Shown one piece after another: positions 56,746 through 63,674 of a DNA stretch of 64,000 bases (position 1 is the first letter of the stretch; every line of letters starts with the position of its first letter). The translations under genes were made by a program, and so were the position numbers. The notes beneath the pieces are model-generated. The model did not search any database and was not told where the DNA came from. It worked only from the letters and a program-made list of their open reading frames with translations. The stretch is from positions 18,644-82,643 of the forward strand of contig JAPOQB010000272.1 of assembly GCA_026710965.1 (NCBI GenBank). The letters are read 5' to 3'. The stretch comes from Deltaproteobacteria bacterium (GTDB lineage: Bacteria > Desulfobacterota > Binatia > UBA9968 > JAJDTQ01).

Positions 56746-57534
56746 TCATGTGGTCTTCTGCCTCGTGCCGCCGTCAGGCGCCGCCGACAGCCTGAGACCT
56801 GCACGTCGCTTCTCCCGCAGCCGGAAGCTCTCTCCGGTGATCATCAGCACGTGACTGTGGTGCAGGAGCCGGTCGAGGATCGCAGTGGCCACCACCGCGT
56901 GCCCGAACACCTCGCCCCATTCGCCAACCGAGCGGTTCGACGTGATCAGGATGCTGCCGCGCTCGTAGCGCCTCGACACGAGCTGGAAGAACAGGTGCGC
57001 TGCGTGCGGCTCGAACGGCAGGTAGCCAAGCTCGTCGATGATCAGCAGCTTCGGCTTGGCGTAGAAGCTCAGGCGCTCCTCCAAGCGATCATCGCTGTGC
57101 GCTTTCACCAGCGCCGCCATCAGCGCTTGGGCGGTGATGAACAGCACCGAGTAGCGCTGCCGGATCGCCTCCCGCCCAAGCGCGATCGCCAGGTGAGTCT
57201 TGCCCACCCCTGGCGGGCCCAGCAGCAAGGTGGCGTCCCCGTGTGCGATCCACCGCGACGTCGCCAGCTCCCGCACCTGGCGCTGGTCGATGCTCGGTTG
57301 GGCCTTGTAGTCGAAATCGGCCAGTTCGCGGACAGCCGGAAAGTGGGCGATCTTGAACGCCATCTCGATGCGCCGCTCGTCCTTGCGCGACACCTCGCGC
57401 TCGATCAGGAACGTGAACGCCTCGCGCAGCGTCATCTCCTTCCCGGCTGCCTCGTCGAGGAGGCTGTCGAGTTGGTCGCGTATACAGGTCAACTGCAGCC
57501 GCGTCAGCCAGCCGGTGAGCGTCTCGTGGTCCAC
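56746..57534 (-). CDS. istB: IS21 helper ATPase IstB
   Basis: 262 residues from GTG 57534, behind GAGGTGGG. DaaA-like Walker A LLLGPPGVGKTHLAIALG (about 105), LLIIDELGYLPFEP (Walker B), and ILITSNRSVGEWGEVFGHAV are canonical. It assembles on target DNA and recruits IstA. The frame stays open upstream to 57750 but overlaps istA there. Seems intact although the element lacks a complete istA. Confidence 0.93.
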   Translation of the reverse strand: MDHETLTGWLTRLQLTCIRDQLDSLLDEAAGKEMTLREAFTFLIEREVSRKDERRIEMAFKIAHFPAVRELADFDYKAQPSIDQRQVRELATSRWIAHGDATLLLGPPGVGKTHLAIALGREAIRQRYSVLFITAQALMAALVKAHSDDRLEERLSFYAKPKLLIIDELGYLPFEPHAAHLFFQLVSRRYERGSILITSNRSVGEWGEVFGHAVVATAILDRLLHHSHVLMITGESFRLREKRRAGLRLSAAPDGGTRQKTT

Positions 57535-57544
57535 AGCACCCACC

Positions 57545-57892
57545 TCAGAAGCTCCCGCCGGCGACCGCTGCATACTCTTCGAGCGGTCGTAGCAGTTCGG
57601 GCTTGCGGCGATCCGCCGCGGCCTCGACCGGTCGCAGACCGCCGTTGATGCCAGCCAGATGCGCACGATCGGTGATCCGCTCGTGCCGACCGCGATGCTC
57701 GACGTGATCAGCAACGACATTCGGCCCATGATGAACACGCACCCGACCACCGTAGACCGCCACCCGCACCCGCTCTCCGATCAGCCGCCACGGCACCGAG
57801 TAGGCGTTGGTGTCGACCACCACCGCACAGTCGGCGTGCACCGTCCTGACCATGCTGACCGGCGCGGCGTTGGCCGTCCTAGCGGACGACAC
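57545..57892 (-). pseudogene. istA: IS21 transposase IstA, C-terminal fragment
   Basis: RTVHADCAVVVDTNAYSVPW, RLIGERVRVAVYGGRVRVHH, and a final ...RPLEEYAAVAGGSF match the C-terminal beta-barrel and tail of IstA. The RNase-H catalytic core is absent; the frame is lost at about 57892. Stop lies 11 bp before the istB start, as in intact elements. Confidence 0.85.
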
Positions 57893-58019
57893 GCGCCCTC
57901 ATCATAGCGAACTTGAGGCTGTGTTTGCTGCCGACGGCCGCGCGCTTCGCTGCCTACGAGGCACGACAGGGTAGCGCCTAAGCGCAGTAAGCGCCGCCGC
58001 AAGCGGTACCCGTGACCGT

Positions 58020-58057
58020 GTTCCAGCTTCGACGCTCGCGGTTCCAGCTTCGACGCT
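58020..58057. repeat. 17-bp direct repeat
   Basis: GTTCCAGCTTCGACGCT occurs at 58020-58036 and 58041-58057. Confidence 0.75.
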
Positions 58058-58450
58058 GCCCCCGAAAGGACCGCTTAGAACGGCTCCAATCCGGGGGGCT
58101 ATCCGCCCAATGGTCCCAATGTCCAATCCCTTGGGACTGGAACCAGGACCGGCTTGCGCGCGGGCGGGAGCCCGTGCTCGCCGATCCCAGCGGCACTCGT
58201 GACGGCGGTTCTATCTTCGACCAGAACTCGCTGCCGGGATCCGCTGACGCTGCCGTTTCGGGGTCTCTCTGCACATCCTGACGGCCCCCTTCCTGTCGGT
58301 AGTCGGGGGATCGATCTTCCTCCCTCCATTTCTCCATTTTTCTGGTCGGTGCCGCCCCGGAGTCCCAGCCCGTCCTGACCGTCTTCTTCTGGCAGTAGCC
58401 GGGGGGCGGCCTGGCCAAGCGCCGCCCGTCTCCAATTTTTTCCGGCCCCA

Positions 58451-58581
58451 GCGGGACCCATCCTCGGCTGGCGGGACCCATCCTCAGAATTTCGCACCCT
58501 GATTTTCTGTGTAGACGTAAGCGGGTCCCATCTCTCACTTCCCTGGATTCCCCCCTCCAATTTTCTGCGTGGGCGTAAGCG
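58451..58581. repeat. Cluster of interleaved short direct repeats
   Basis: GCGGGACCCATCCTC at 58451-58465 and 58471-58485 with a variant GCGGGTCCCATCTC at 58521-58534; and a second pair ATTTTCTGTGTAGACGTAAGCG (22 bp, 58502-58523; first 20 shown here as ATTTTCTGTGTAGACGTAAG) / ATTTTCTGCGTGGGCGTAAG near 58560. Such arrays resemble multi-copy transposase-binding repeats at element ends. Confidence 0.6.
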
Positions 58582-59303
58582 TGAAAGGTCCCGCGCGTGT
58601 GCAGGGGCGGGCGGGAACTGAGCGGGGGTGCGGGGCGGGCCGGGCTCGGGACCCGCGGGCCGGTCGTGGCGGCTGGTGAGGCGTCTGGCGACCCGCCAGC
58701 GGGCCGAAGGACGGTGCGTCGAGGCTGACCGAGGGCGCAGCGATGAGTGGCGAGAGCTGATCGGGCAGCGGATGAGCGCCTGAGCGGGCGGGCCGACCGG
58801 TCACGCCACCCCTGAGCCGGGCGGCCGGGTGCGGATCGTGGCTGCCGGATGCCTCGTCGAGGGCGAAACCGGGCTGCAGGTAGGTGGCGCACGGTGCCGG
58901 CCGGCCATGCGGCGCGTGGCGAGGCTCTTTCTGCGCCGAGTGGAGCGGCTACCGGCGGCCGTCGTGGCTGCCGGTAGCTTGCGCGGCGGGCCGAATCGAG
59001 CTGCGAGCGGTGCGCCAGCGCGCTGTACCGCAGTCTGAGCGTCGCCTGGGGCGGCCCGAGACACCACCAGCGACCACCCGCCGGGCACCGAGGCCGGCCA
59101 CATCGGCAGGAAGCGGACCCGGGCGCGGCGCGACCAGCACCACCACGGGCGGACCTGACCGGGGAGCGCGGAGCGCCGTGCGGCGGATGCGGTCCCCGTG
59201 GGTGCTGACTTGCGGAACGCGAGCGAGGGGCGCGGAGGCACCGGGAGCGGAAAGAAGCGCCTGCGGTGGCAGAAACGGCCCGAAAAAAGTTGTGTGCCGC
59301 CGC

Positions 59304-59332
59304 TTGACTATTCTGGAACGACCGTTCATTAT
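59304..59332 (+). promoter_or_regulatory. Promoter of the phage-like cassette
   Basis: TTGACT (59304-59309), 17-bp spacer, CATTAT (59327-59332). It stands about 100 bp before the first coupled gene, with two operators inside and just after it. The leader to 59434 has no other gene. Confidence 0.65.
59316..59327. promoter_or_regulatory. LexA/SOS-type box within promoter spacer
   Basis: GAACGACCGTTC is a perfect GAAC-N4-GTTC palindrome, the core of the Gram-positive/actinobacterial type LexA box. It sits between -35 and -10, so LexA binding would block transcription until DNA damage. Confidence 0.55.
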
Positions 59333-59337
59333 AGTAA

Positions 59338-59355
59338 TGACAATTCAGATTGTCA
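59338..59355. promoter_or_regulatory. Perfect palindrome downstream of -10 (operator)
   Basis: TGACAATTCAGATTGTCA has 7-bp arms with a 4-bp centre and covers about +1 to +18 of the predicted transcript. This is a typical position and size for a phage-type repressor operator; as RNA it would form only a short hairpin. Confidence 0.6.
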
Positions 59356-59434
59356 GAAGGTATTCCGAAGAGGCAGCGGGCCGGGCCACCGTGACCAAAC
59401 GAACGACCCGACCCGCTACCGAGGAGGGAACAGC

Positions 59435-59749
59435 ATGGAAGGCAGATGCCTTTGGATTCAACCCGGCGACGTAGACGGCCCGCTCGACGAGGGCCACGTC
59501 GTCACCGCCACCCGCCCGCTCGCCGATTGGTGCCTGCGCGGCAACGCCGGCGGCGAGCCGGTCGCGACCGGCAGCCTGCTCGAAGTGATCGAGACCCGCC
59601 CGTGGGGCGCCGCCATGGCGCAGGAGCTGCCGGCGCTGACCGCCGAGGACGAGGCGCACGAGGTCGACCTGTCGCCCGCCGCGATCATGGCCGCAGCCCT
59701 TGAGCTTGAAACCGTGGGCCTGTGGGAGTTCGCGGAGGCGCGGGGCTGA
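59435..59749 (+). CDS. Small cassette protein 1, unrecognised
   Basis: 104 residues from ATG 59435, preceded by GAGGAGG. MEGRCLWIQPGDVDGPLDEG and an acidic middle (PALTAEDEAHEVDLSPAAIM). No family recognised. First gene of the cassette; its stop overlaps the next start as TGATG. Confidence 0.7.
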   Translation: MEGRCLWIQPGDVDGPLDEGHVVTATRPLADWCLRGNAGGEPVATGSLLEVIETRPWGAAMAQELPALTAEDEAHEVDLSPAAIMAAALELETVGLWEFAEARG

Positions 59750-60009
59750 TGCCGGCGCCGATGATGCCCACGGTCGACAAGGGCAGGGACACGGACGCGG
59801 CGCGGCGGCGATGGTTCGCCGACGCGCCGGTCTGCCCCGAGTGCGGCGAACACCGGGTGAGCGTGGGACAGGCTCGGATCGGCTTCTTCGGTCTGAGCGT
59901 CACCTACTTCGACCGCTGCGATGCGTGCCTGCCGACCGAGGTCGCGGACTACTCACGGCAGGTGCGGGCCAACCTGTTGGGCGAGCCCGACCGGGAGGCG
60001 GCGAGCTGA
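59749..60009 (+). CDS. Small zinc-ribbon-like cassette protein
   Basis: 86 residues from ATG 59749 (TGATG overlap). Two Cys pairs, CPECGEH and CDACLP about 34 residues apart, suggest a zinc ribbon. FFGLSVTYFDRCDAC lies between. Such small zinc-ribbon proteins are common in phage early regions. It ends in a TGATG overlap with the next gene. Confidence 0.65.
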   Translation: MPAPMMPTVDKGRDTDAARRRWFADAPVCPECGEHRVSVGQARIGFFGLSVTYFDRCDACLPTEVADYSRQVRANLLGEPDREAAS

Positions 60010-60353
60010 TGGCGGCGAAGGTGAAGCCGGGCGACATCGCTCGCATGACACGGCGGATGCGCGGCGGGATGCTCGTCGCGCACCGCCGGCAGCGCGGGAA
60101 CACTCGCGTTGCCGACACGGCAGGGACCATCGACATCAGGCGCGACGGGCGCGACGCCTACCGGGTGAGCGCCACATTCACGGGTGGCGGGGTGCATTGG
60201 GCGACCACGCGGCGGGATGCCGAGCGGATCGCCGCCAGCGCAGGCCGCTGGTGGCGCCGGCATCAGGACCAATACCTGACCAACCTCGCGAACGTGCAGG
60301 ACCCGGGCGACCGGATGCCGCGCGGGTGGACTCCCCCCCGGAGGCGCATCTGA
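60009..60353 (+). CDS. Basic cassette protein, unrecognised
   Basis: 114 residues from ATG 60009 (TGATG). Strongly basic (MTRRMRGGMLVAHRRQRGNT) with a beta-rich middle (IDIRRDGRDAYRVSATFTGG). Possibly nucleic-acid binding. Stop overlaps the next start (TGATG). Confidence 0.6.
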   Translation: MAAKVKPGDIARMTRRMRGGMLVAHRRQRGNTRVADTAGTIDIRRDGRDAYRVSATFTGGGVHWATTRRDAERIAASAGRWWRRHQDQYLTNLANVQDPGDRMPRGWTPPRRRI

Positions 60354-61111
60354 TGCGCGCCGTGGACGTAGGAGCGACGGTCGGCGCGGACGGGGTGTTT
60401 CTTACCCTGCCTGCCGTGCGGGTGCTGGTGAGCCGCGAGAACGCCGAGCGGCTGCGCGATGCGCTGAGCACGGTCCTGCCGGTGCAGATCGACTTGGAGC
60501 ATGACCCGCGCGTGAGTGACCTGCAGGTGCTGCGCGCGGCGCGGTCGCTGTTGGGCGAGCGCGGCCAGGACACCGAGAATCTGGCGGTTGCCATCGACCA
60601 CATCGAGCGCGATGCAGCGGCGGGCCGCGCAGCTACCCAAGGCGGGCCGCAGGCTGCCGAGGACCGGGCGCGGCTGTACCTGCTGAACGTGTGGGGCGAT
60701 GTGGAGCCGGAGCTGTCCGGGCCGTTCAAGGATGAGCGGGACCGGGTAGAGGCGGCGCAGGACTACCGGCGCGCACACGGCCCCGAGGATGGGCTGTTCC
60801 GGGTAGACGCGACCGGCAGCGTGAAGGTGGACACGTTCACCGGCGGCGAGCTTGAGCCTGCGCCGCGGCGCTGCGTGCTGTGCCGGTGCACGGCCACGCG
60901 CGAGGTCTACGGCTTCGCGGTGTGCGCCTACCACGTCGACCACACCGAGGACGATGCGCCGTGCCCGGACTGCACCAACGGTCCCTGCCCGGCCTGCGAG
61001 GCGTGGGCGGATGGTGGGCGCATTCTGAGCGAGGAACAGTGGGCCGCGGCCGTCGATGCCCTGTGCGCGCCGTGCGGCGTGGCGGGCCGGACGCGGGGGA
61101 TGCACGCGTGA
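60353..61111 (+). CDS. Cassette protein with C-terminal Cys clusters
   Basis: 252 residues from ATG 60353 (TGATG). N-terminal half resembles a ligand- or nucleic-acid-binding alpha/beta unit (VFLTLPAVRVLVSRENAERL). The C-terminus has CVLCRC, CAYHVDH, CPDCTNGPCPAC and CAPCG, enough for two zinc sites. Unknown function; GTGA overlap with the next gene. Confidence 0.65.
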   Translation: MRAVDVGATVGADGVFLTLPAVRVLVSRENAERLRDALSTVLPVQIDLEHDPRVSDLQVLRAARSLLGERGQDTENLAVAIDHIERDAAAGRAATQGGPQAAEDRARLYLLNVWGDVEPELSGPFKDERDRVEAAQDYRRAHGPEDGLFRVDATGSVKVDTFTGGELEPAPRRCVLCRCTATREVYGFAVCAYHVDHTEDDAPCPDCTNGPCPACEAWADGGRILSEEQWAAAVDALCAPCGVAGRTRGMHA

Positions 61112-61431
61112 CCGGGCTGGTGCCGGTCGACCTGACCGCGAAGCACATCACCGCCGGGGAGCGCGCCGTGGACCGCCGGTTGAGCCGGGAGTGCAACTGC
61201 CCCGTGGCGCATTCGCTCGCCGATGCCGGGTTCGCCAACGTGAAGGCGCGAGCGTGCACCTTCACCGCTGGCGACGTGACCGGCTACCTGCATACCAGCG
61301 GCAAGCGGCGGCGCTATGTGCTGCCGCCCGAGGCGGTCGCGTTCATCGAGCGCTTTGACGACAACCGCCCCGTCGACCCGATCACGTTCACCGTGGACGC
61401 CGACGACTTCGTGGAGGTCTTCTATGAGTGA
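61108..61431 (+). CDS. Cassette protein, unrecognised
   Basis: 107 residues from GTG 61108 (GTGA overlap). RRLSRECNCPVAHSLADAGF and YVLPPEAVAFIERFDDNRPV. The RECNCPVAHSL stretch has two Cys and a His but no named domain. Overlaps the next gene by 8 nt. Confidence 0.65.
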   Translation: MTGLVPVDLTAKHITAGERAVDRRLSRECNCPVAHSLADAGFANVKARACTFTAGDVTGYLHTSGKRRRYVLPPEAVAFIERFDDNRPVDPITFTVDADDFVEVFYE

Positions 61432-61936
61432 CGGGCTGACCCCGGAGACCGTGGAAGCTCTGCGGCTGAGCAAGGAGAAGGACTTGGCGGCGGCGCGGCT
61501 ACTGGACCGCGCCGCCGGCTACGTCGATGCCGGCTGGACGCGGAGCACGGATGCCGTGAACGGCCGCGGCGCGCCGGTGCCGCCGTTCTCGAAGCGTGCG
61601 CAGTGCTGGTGTGCGCTCGGCGCCGTACGCGCGGCGCTGGTGCGCACCGGCCTCGTCACGCTCTACCAGGATGCCGAGGGCAACCTGCAATACCCCAGGG
61701 CGATGACCCCGTTCGCCGCCTCCGCCTACAGCCGCGCGCTGTGTGCGGCGGCGCAGGCGATGGTCGGGCGCACCCCGAAGCACCCGGCCATGTACGCCTC
61801 CGTCGTGACGAACTGGAATGACACCGAGGCGATGAGCGGCGAGACCGTGGCGCGCAAGCTGCGCGACGGCGCCGCGCTGATCTGGCGGCGCATCGAGGAC
61901 GTGCAGCGCGGCATCCGGGTGGCGGGGGCATGCTGA
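61424..61936 (+). CDS. DUF6197-like cassette protein
   Basis: 170 residues from ATG 61424. GWTRSTDAVNGRGAPVPPFS, KRAQCWCALGAVRAALVRTG resembles DUF6197 proteins, which share a W...G...A.CWCLxGAL pattern and occur in phages and actinobacteria. Function unknown. Overlaps the next gene by 7 nt. Confidence 0.6.
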   Translation: MSDGLTPETVEALRLSKEKDLAAARLLDRAAGYVDAGWTRSTDAVNGRGAPVPPFSKRAQCWCALGAVRAALVRTGLVTLYQDAEGNLQYPRAMTPFAASAYSRALCAAAQAMVGRTPKHPAMYASVVTNWNDTEAMSGETVARKLRDGAALIWRRIEDVQRGIRVAGAC

Positions 61937-62229
61937 AGGCGGGCGCAGACAGCTACATCGCGAACTCGCCGGCGCCGACGTTCGGGCTGCACCTGACCCG
62001 GACCGCCAACGGCATGGCGTACAACGTGCTGCGCGACGACGAGCCGGCGCCGCTGTTCAGCGGCACCCGGCGCGACGTGAGCGTGTGGCTGCGCGGCTAC
62101 GGCGCCGCGCTCGCCCACCCCGCCATCGTCGATCTCGCGGCCGTCGTCAACGACGAGGACGCCGGCAACGACGTGCTGCTGGACATGGCCATCCGCGTGG
62201 CCGAGCTGCCGCCGGGAGGCGCGTCGTGA
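61930..62229 (+). CDS. Cassette protein, unrecognised
   Basis: 99 residues from ATG 61930. FGLHLTRTANGMAYNVLRDD, then an acidic C-terminal helix (VVNDEDAGNDVLLDMAIRVA). Overlaps the next gene as GTGA. Confidence 0.6.
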   Translation: MLKAGADSYIANSPAPTFGLHLTRTANGMAYNVLRDDEPAPLFSGTRRDVSVWLRGYGAALAHPAIVDLAAVVNDEDAGNDVLLDMAIRVAELPPGGAS

Positions 62230-62558
62230 TCCGGGTGGACGAGTACGGCCCGGCGTGGGCGCACGCGATCATCGAGAAGCTGGACGACGGTTGCACCGGT
62301 GCCGAGGCCGTGGCGGTTGCCGCCGAGGATCTGCGCAATCAGGCGGACGAGGCGGCACGCAAGGCGAGCGAGCGCGAGGCGCGCGCGGCCGACCTGGAGC
62401 CGCTGATGGGCGCGTGGCTGTGCGCCGGTGACATGGTGCGCGAGCACCGCGAGCACGCCGCCGAGCACCGCCAGTACGCGGCCTACCTGCGCACGCTGGC
62501 CGGCGAGGTCGAGAAGCTTCGCGGCGAGTTCATCCCGATTGCGAGGTTGTTGCGATGA
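62226..62558 (+). CDS. Helical cassette protein, unrecognised
   Basis: 110 residues from GTG 62226 (GTGA). Long Ala/Glu/Arg helix (LRNQADEAARKASEREARAA, HREHAAEHRQYAAYLRTLAG), probably a coiled coil. ATGA at its stop offers a start for the next frame. Confidence 0.6.
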   Translation: MIRVDEYGPAWAHAIIEKLDDGCTGAEAVAVAAEDLRNQADEAARKASEREARAADLEPLMGAWLCAGDMVREHREHAAEHRQYAAYLRTLAGEVEKLRGEFIPIARLLR

Positions 62559-63118
62559 GCGGCGCGAAAGACGGCTCTCAGACGCGCCGGGGAGCGCGCG
62601 GGTGGTGTGGTCCATGCACCATCTACGCCTGCCGGGCGCGCTGGCGCCGCCTCTGGCGCCCGATTTCGTGCCGTAACGGTGCAGGCGCCGGACCGGCAGG
62701 CCACGACGATCCTGGTCGCGTATGGGCTGGCGGTCACGGCGTGGCTGATGGGAGGTCCCGCGGACATGACCAGCTTCGCCTTCGTGGTGCTGCTGCCGAC
62801 GCTGGCCGGCTACGAAGCTTGCCGGCAATGCGCCGACGAGGCTCCCGGAGGGCGGGAGTGACACGCCCCGGCGACCGTGGAAGGCCACACAAGGGCGGGT
62901 CCGACTCCCGCCCGGTCGCGACCGCCGCAACCAAGCGGCACTGGGAGGATAGACACGAATGCCGATCACATCGCCACGGCCGCAGCGTCCGTGGTGCCTC
63001 GCTTCGCGCAGCCGGTAGCTGCGCCCGACTCGAACACCAGGACCGCGCCCAACGGATTGACAGGATTCCCAGGCGCGGCCCCCGACCGGCCCCGCGTAGG
63101 GCCAAGGAGAACCCGTGA
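62555..63118 (+). CDS. Possible cassette protein with CxxC motif, extent uncertain
   Basis: ATG 62555 overlaps the previous stop (ATGA) and gives MSGAKDGSQTRRGARGWCGP, CTIYACRARW. After about 45 residues the frame becomes Arg/Gly-rich and runs across the membrane-protein frame, a structured RNA and the ssb ribosome site, so the true gene is probably shorter or frameshifted into the 62679 frame. Confidence 0.25.
   Translation: MSGAKDGSQTRRGARGWCGPCTIYACRARWRRLWRPISCRNGAGAGPAGHDDPGRVWAGGHGVADGRSRGHDQLRLRGAAADAGRLRSLPAMRRRGSRRAGVTRPGDRGRPHKGGSDSRPVATAATKRHWEDRHECRSHRHGRSVRGASLRAAGSCARLEHQDRAQRIDRIPRRGPRPAPRRAKENP
62679..62861 (+). CDS. Small membrane protein candidate
   Basis: 60 residues from GTG 62679: TTILVAYGLAVTAWLMGGPA and FAFVVLLPTLAGYEACRQCA form two hydrophobic segments. 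No good ribosome site. Could be a holin-like or other small membrane protein, or the in-frame remainder of the 62555 gene. Confidence 0.35.
   Translation: MQAPDRQATTILVAYGLAVTAWLMGGPADMTSFAFVVLLPTLAGYEACRQCADEAPGGRE
62871..62919 (+). ncRNA. tRNA-like fold 1 (acceptor/T-arm-like), upstream of ssb
   Basis: GCGACC (62871-62876) pairs with GGTCGC (62914-62919); inside are a GTGG-AAGG-CCAC hairpin (62877-62888) and a 7-bp stem GGGCGGG/CCCGCCC closed by TCCGACT (62900-62906). The T-arm-like stem abuts the closing helix with no gap, as in a tRNA. There is no anticodon arm, so it is not a normal tRNA. Confidence 0.4.
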
Positions 63119-63498
63119 ACAACCTTAACAGCATTCTCTTGGAAGGGAACCTGTGCCGCGATCCCGAGCTGCGCCACACGCCGAGCGGCACGCCGCTGTG
63201 CACGCTCGTCGTGTCGTCCGTGCGCACCTACAAGCTCGAAGGCGAGCGCACCGAGGAAGTGTCGTTCGTTGAGGCCGTGACCGCCGGGAAGCTGGCGACC
63301 GTGTGCGCTGAGCACCTGACCAAGGGCCGTGGCGTGCGCCTGGTCGGTCGTATCAAGCAGGAGCGGTGGGAGGACGCGGACGGCAACGCGCGCTCGAAGG
63401 TCGTAATCGTGTGCGAGCACGTCGAGTTCCAGCCCCGTCGAGCGGCCGCCGCTCACCGCCCAACCGGGGAGCGGGAGCGCGAGGCCGTCGCCAGCTAG
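63115..63498 (+). CDS. ssb: Single-stranded DNA-binding protein
   Basis: 127 residues from GTG 63115 behind AAGGAGAACCC. NNLNSILLEGNLCRDPELRH, CTLVVSSVRTYKLEGERTEE, VSFVEAVTAGKLATVCAEHL and VRLVGRIKQERWEDADGNAR are the OB-fold strands of SSB. The short C-terminus (REREAVAS) lacks the acidic DDDIPF tip, as in many phage and plasmid SSBs, so it may not recruit host SSB partners. Supports DNA replication or recombination by the element. Confidence 0.93.
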   Translation: MNNLNSILLEGNLCRDPELRHTPSGTPLCTLVVSSVRTYKLEGERTEEVSFVEAVTAGKLATVCAEHLTKGRGVRLVGRIKQERWEDADGNARSKVVIVCEHVEFQPRRAAAAHRPTGEREREAVAS

Positions 63499-63562
63499 GC
63501 GGCGAATGGCACGGCGGCGCGCGTGGGCGCACCCGAAGGGTCAGGTTCGACTCCTGGCCGCC
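63498..63562 (+). ncRNA. tRNA-like fold 2 (acceptor/T-arm-like), downstream of ssb
   Basis: GGCGGC (63498-63503) pairs with GCCGCC (63557-63562). A GCGC-GTGG-GCGC hairpin (63519-63530) lies inside, and CAGG-TTCGACT-CCTG (63542-63556) forms a T-arm with the canonical TTCGA loop, directly abutting the closing helix. It begins on the last base of the ssb stop codon. No standard D or anticodon arm can be drawn. Confidence 0.45.
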
Positions 63563-63617
63563 GTCTACCCCGTTTCAAGCCCCCGGCGAAGGGGCACCGA
63601 GCGGGGACGGAGGAATC

Positions 63618-63674
63618 ATGTTCTGGACGAGAGTCATGTTCATGGTGCTGTGCGCACTGCTGATGTACTGGTGA
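63618..63674 (+). CDS. 18-residue hydrophobic peptide
   Basis: ATG 63618 follows GGAGG with a 4-nt spacer: MFWTRVMFMVLCALLMYW, stop. A single membrane-spanning stretch. The TGATG overlap with the next frame suggests a small membrane peptide or a leader peptide for translational coupling. Confidence 0.5.
   Translation: MFWTRVMFMVLCALLMYW

Larger units (their letters stand above)
56544..57900 (-). mobile_element. IS21-family remnant (istB with 3' part of istA)
   Basis: The terminal sequence TGTCAAGCGACATCCAG begins at 56544, followed by AATTGACCCCC and a related CGACACTGAAAACTGCCCCCC, the multiple end repeats typical of IS21. Inside are istB and the last third of istA on the minus strand. The istA 5' part and the other end are missing beyond about 57900, so the element cannot move by itself. 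Confidence 0.8.
57900..59303. other. 1.4-kb GC-rich region without recognisable genes
   Basis: Several long frames exist on both strands, but all are Arg/Pro/Gly/Ala-rich with no conserved motif and look like composition artefacts. Short direct repeats are present (58020-58057, 58451-58534, 58501-58581). It may be the junction between the IS21 remnant and the phage-like cassette, possibly with transposon-end or attachment sequences. Confidence 0.6.

Noticed and set aside
57978..58892. 304-codon minus-strand protein
   Set aside because: Arg/Pro/Gly-rich with internal nucleotide repeats and no conserved motif; probably a compositional frame.
63498..63562. Ordinary tRNA gene
   Set aside because: The T-arm and acceptor-like helix are convincing, but no D arm or 5-bp/7-nt anticodon arm can be drawn.
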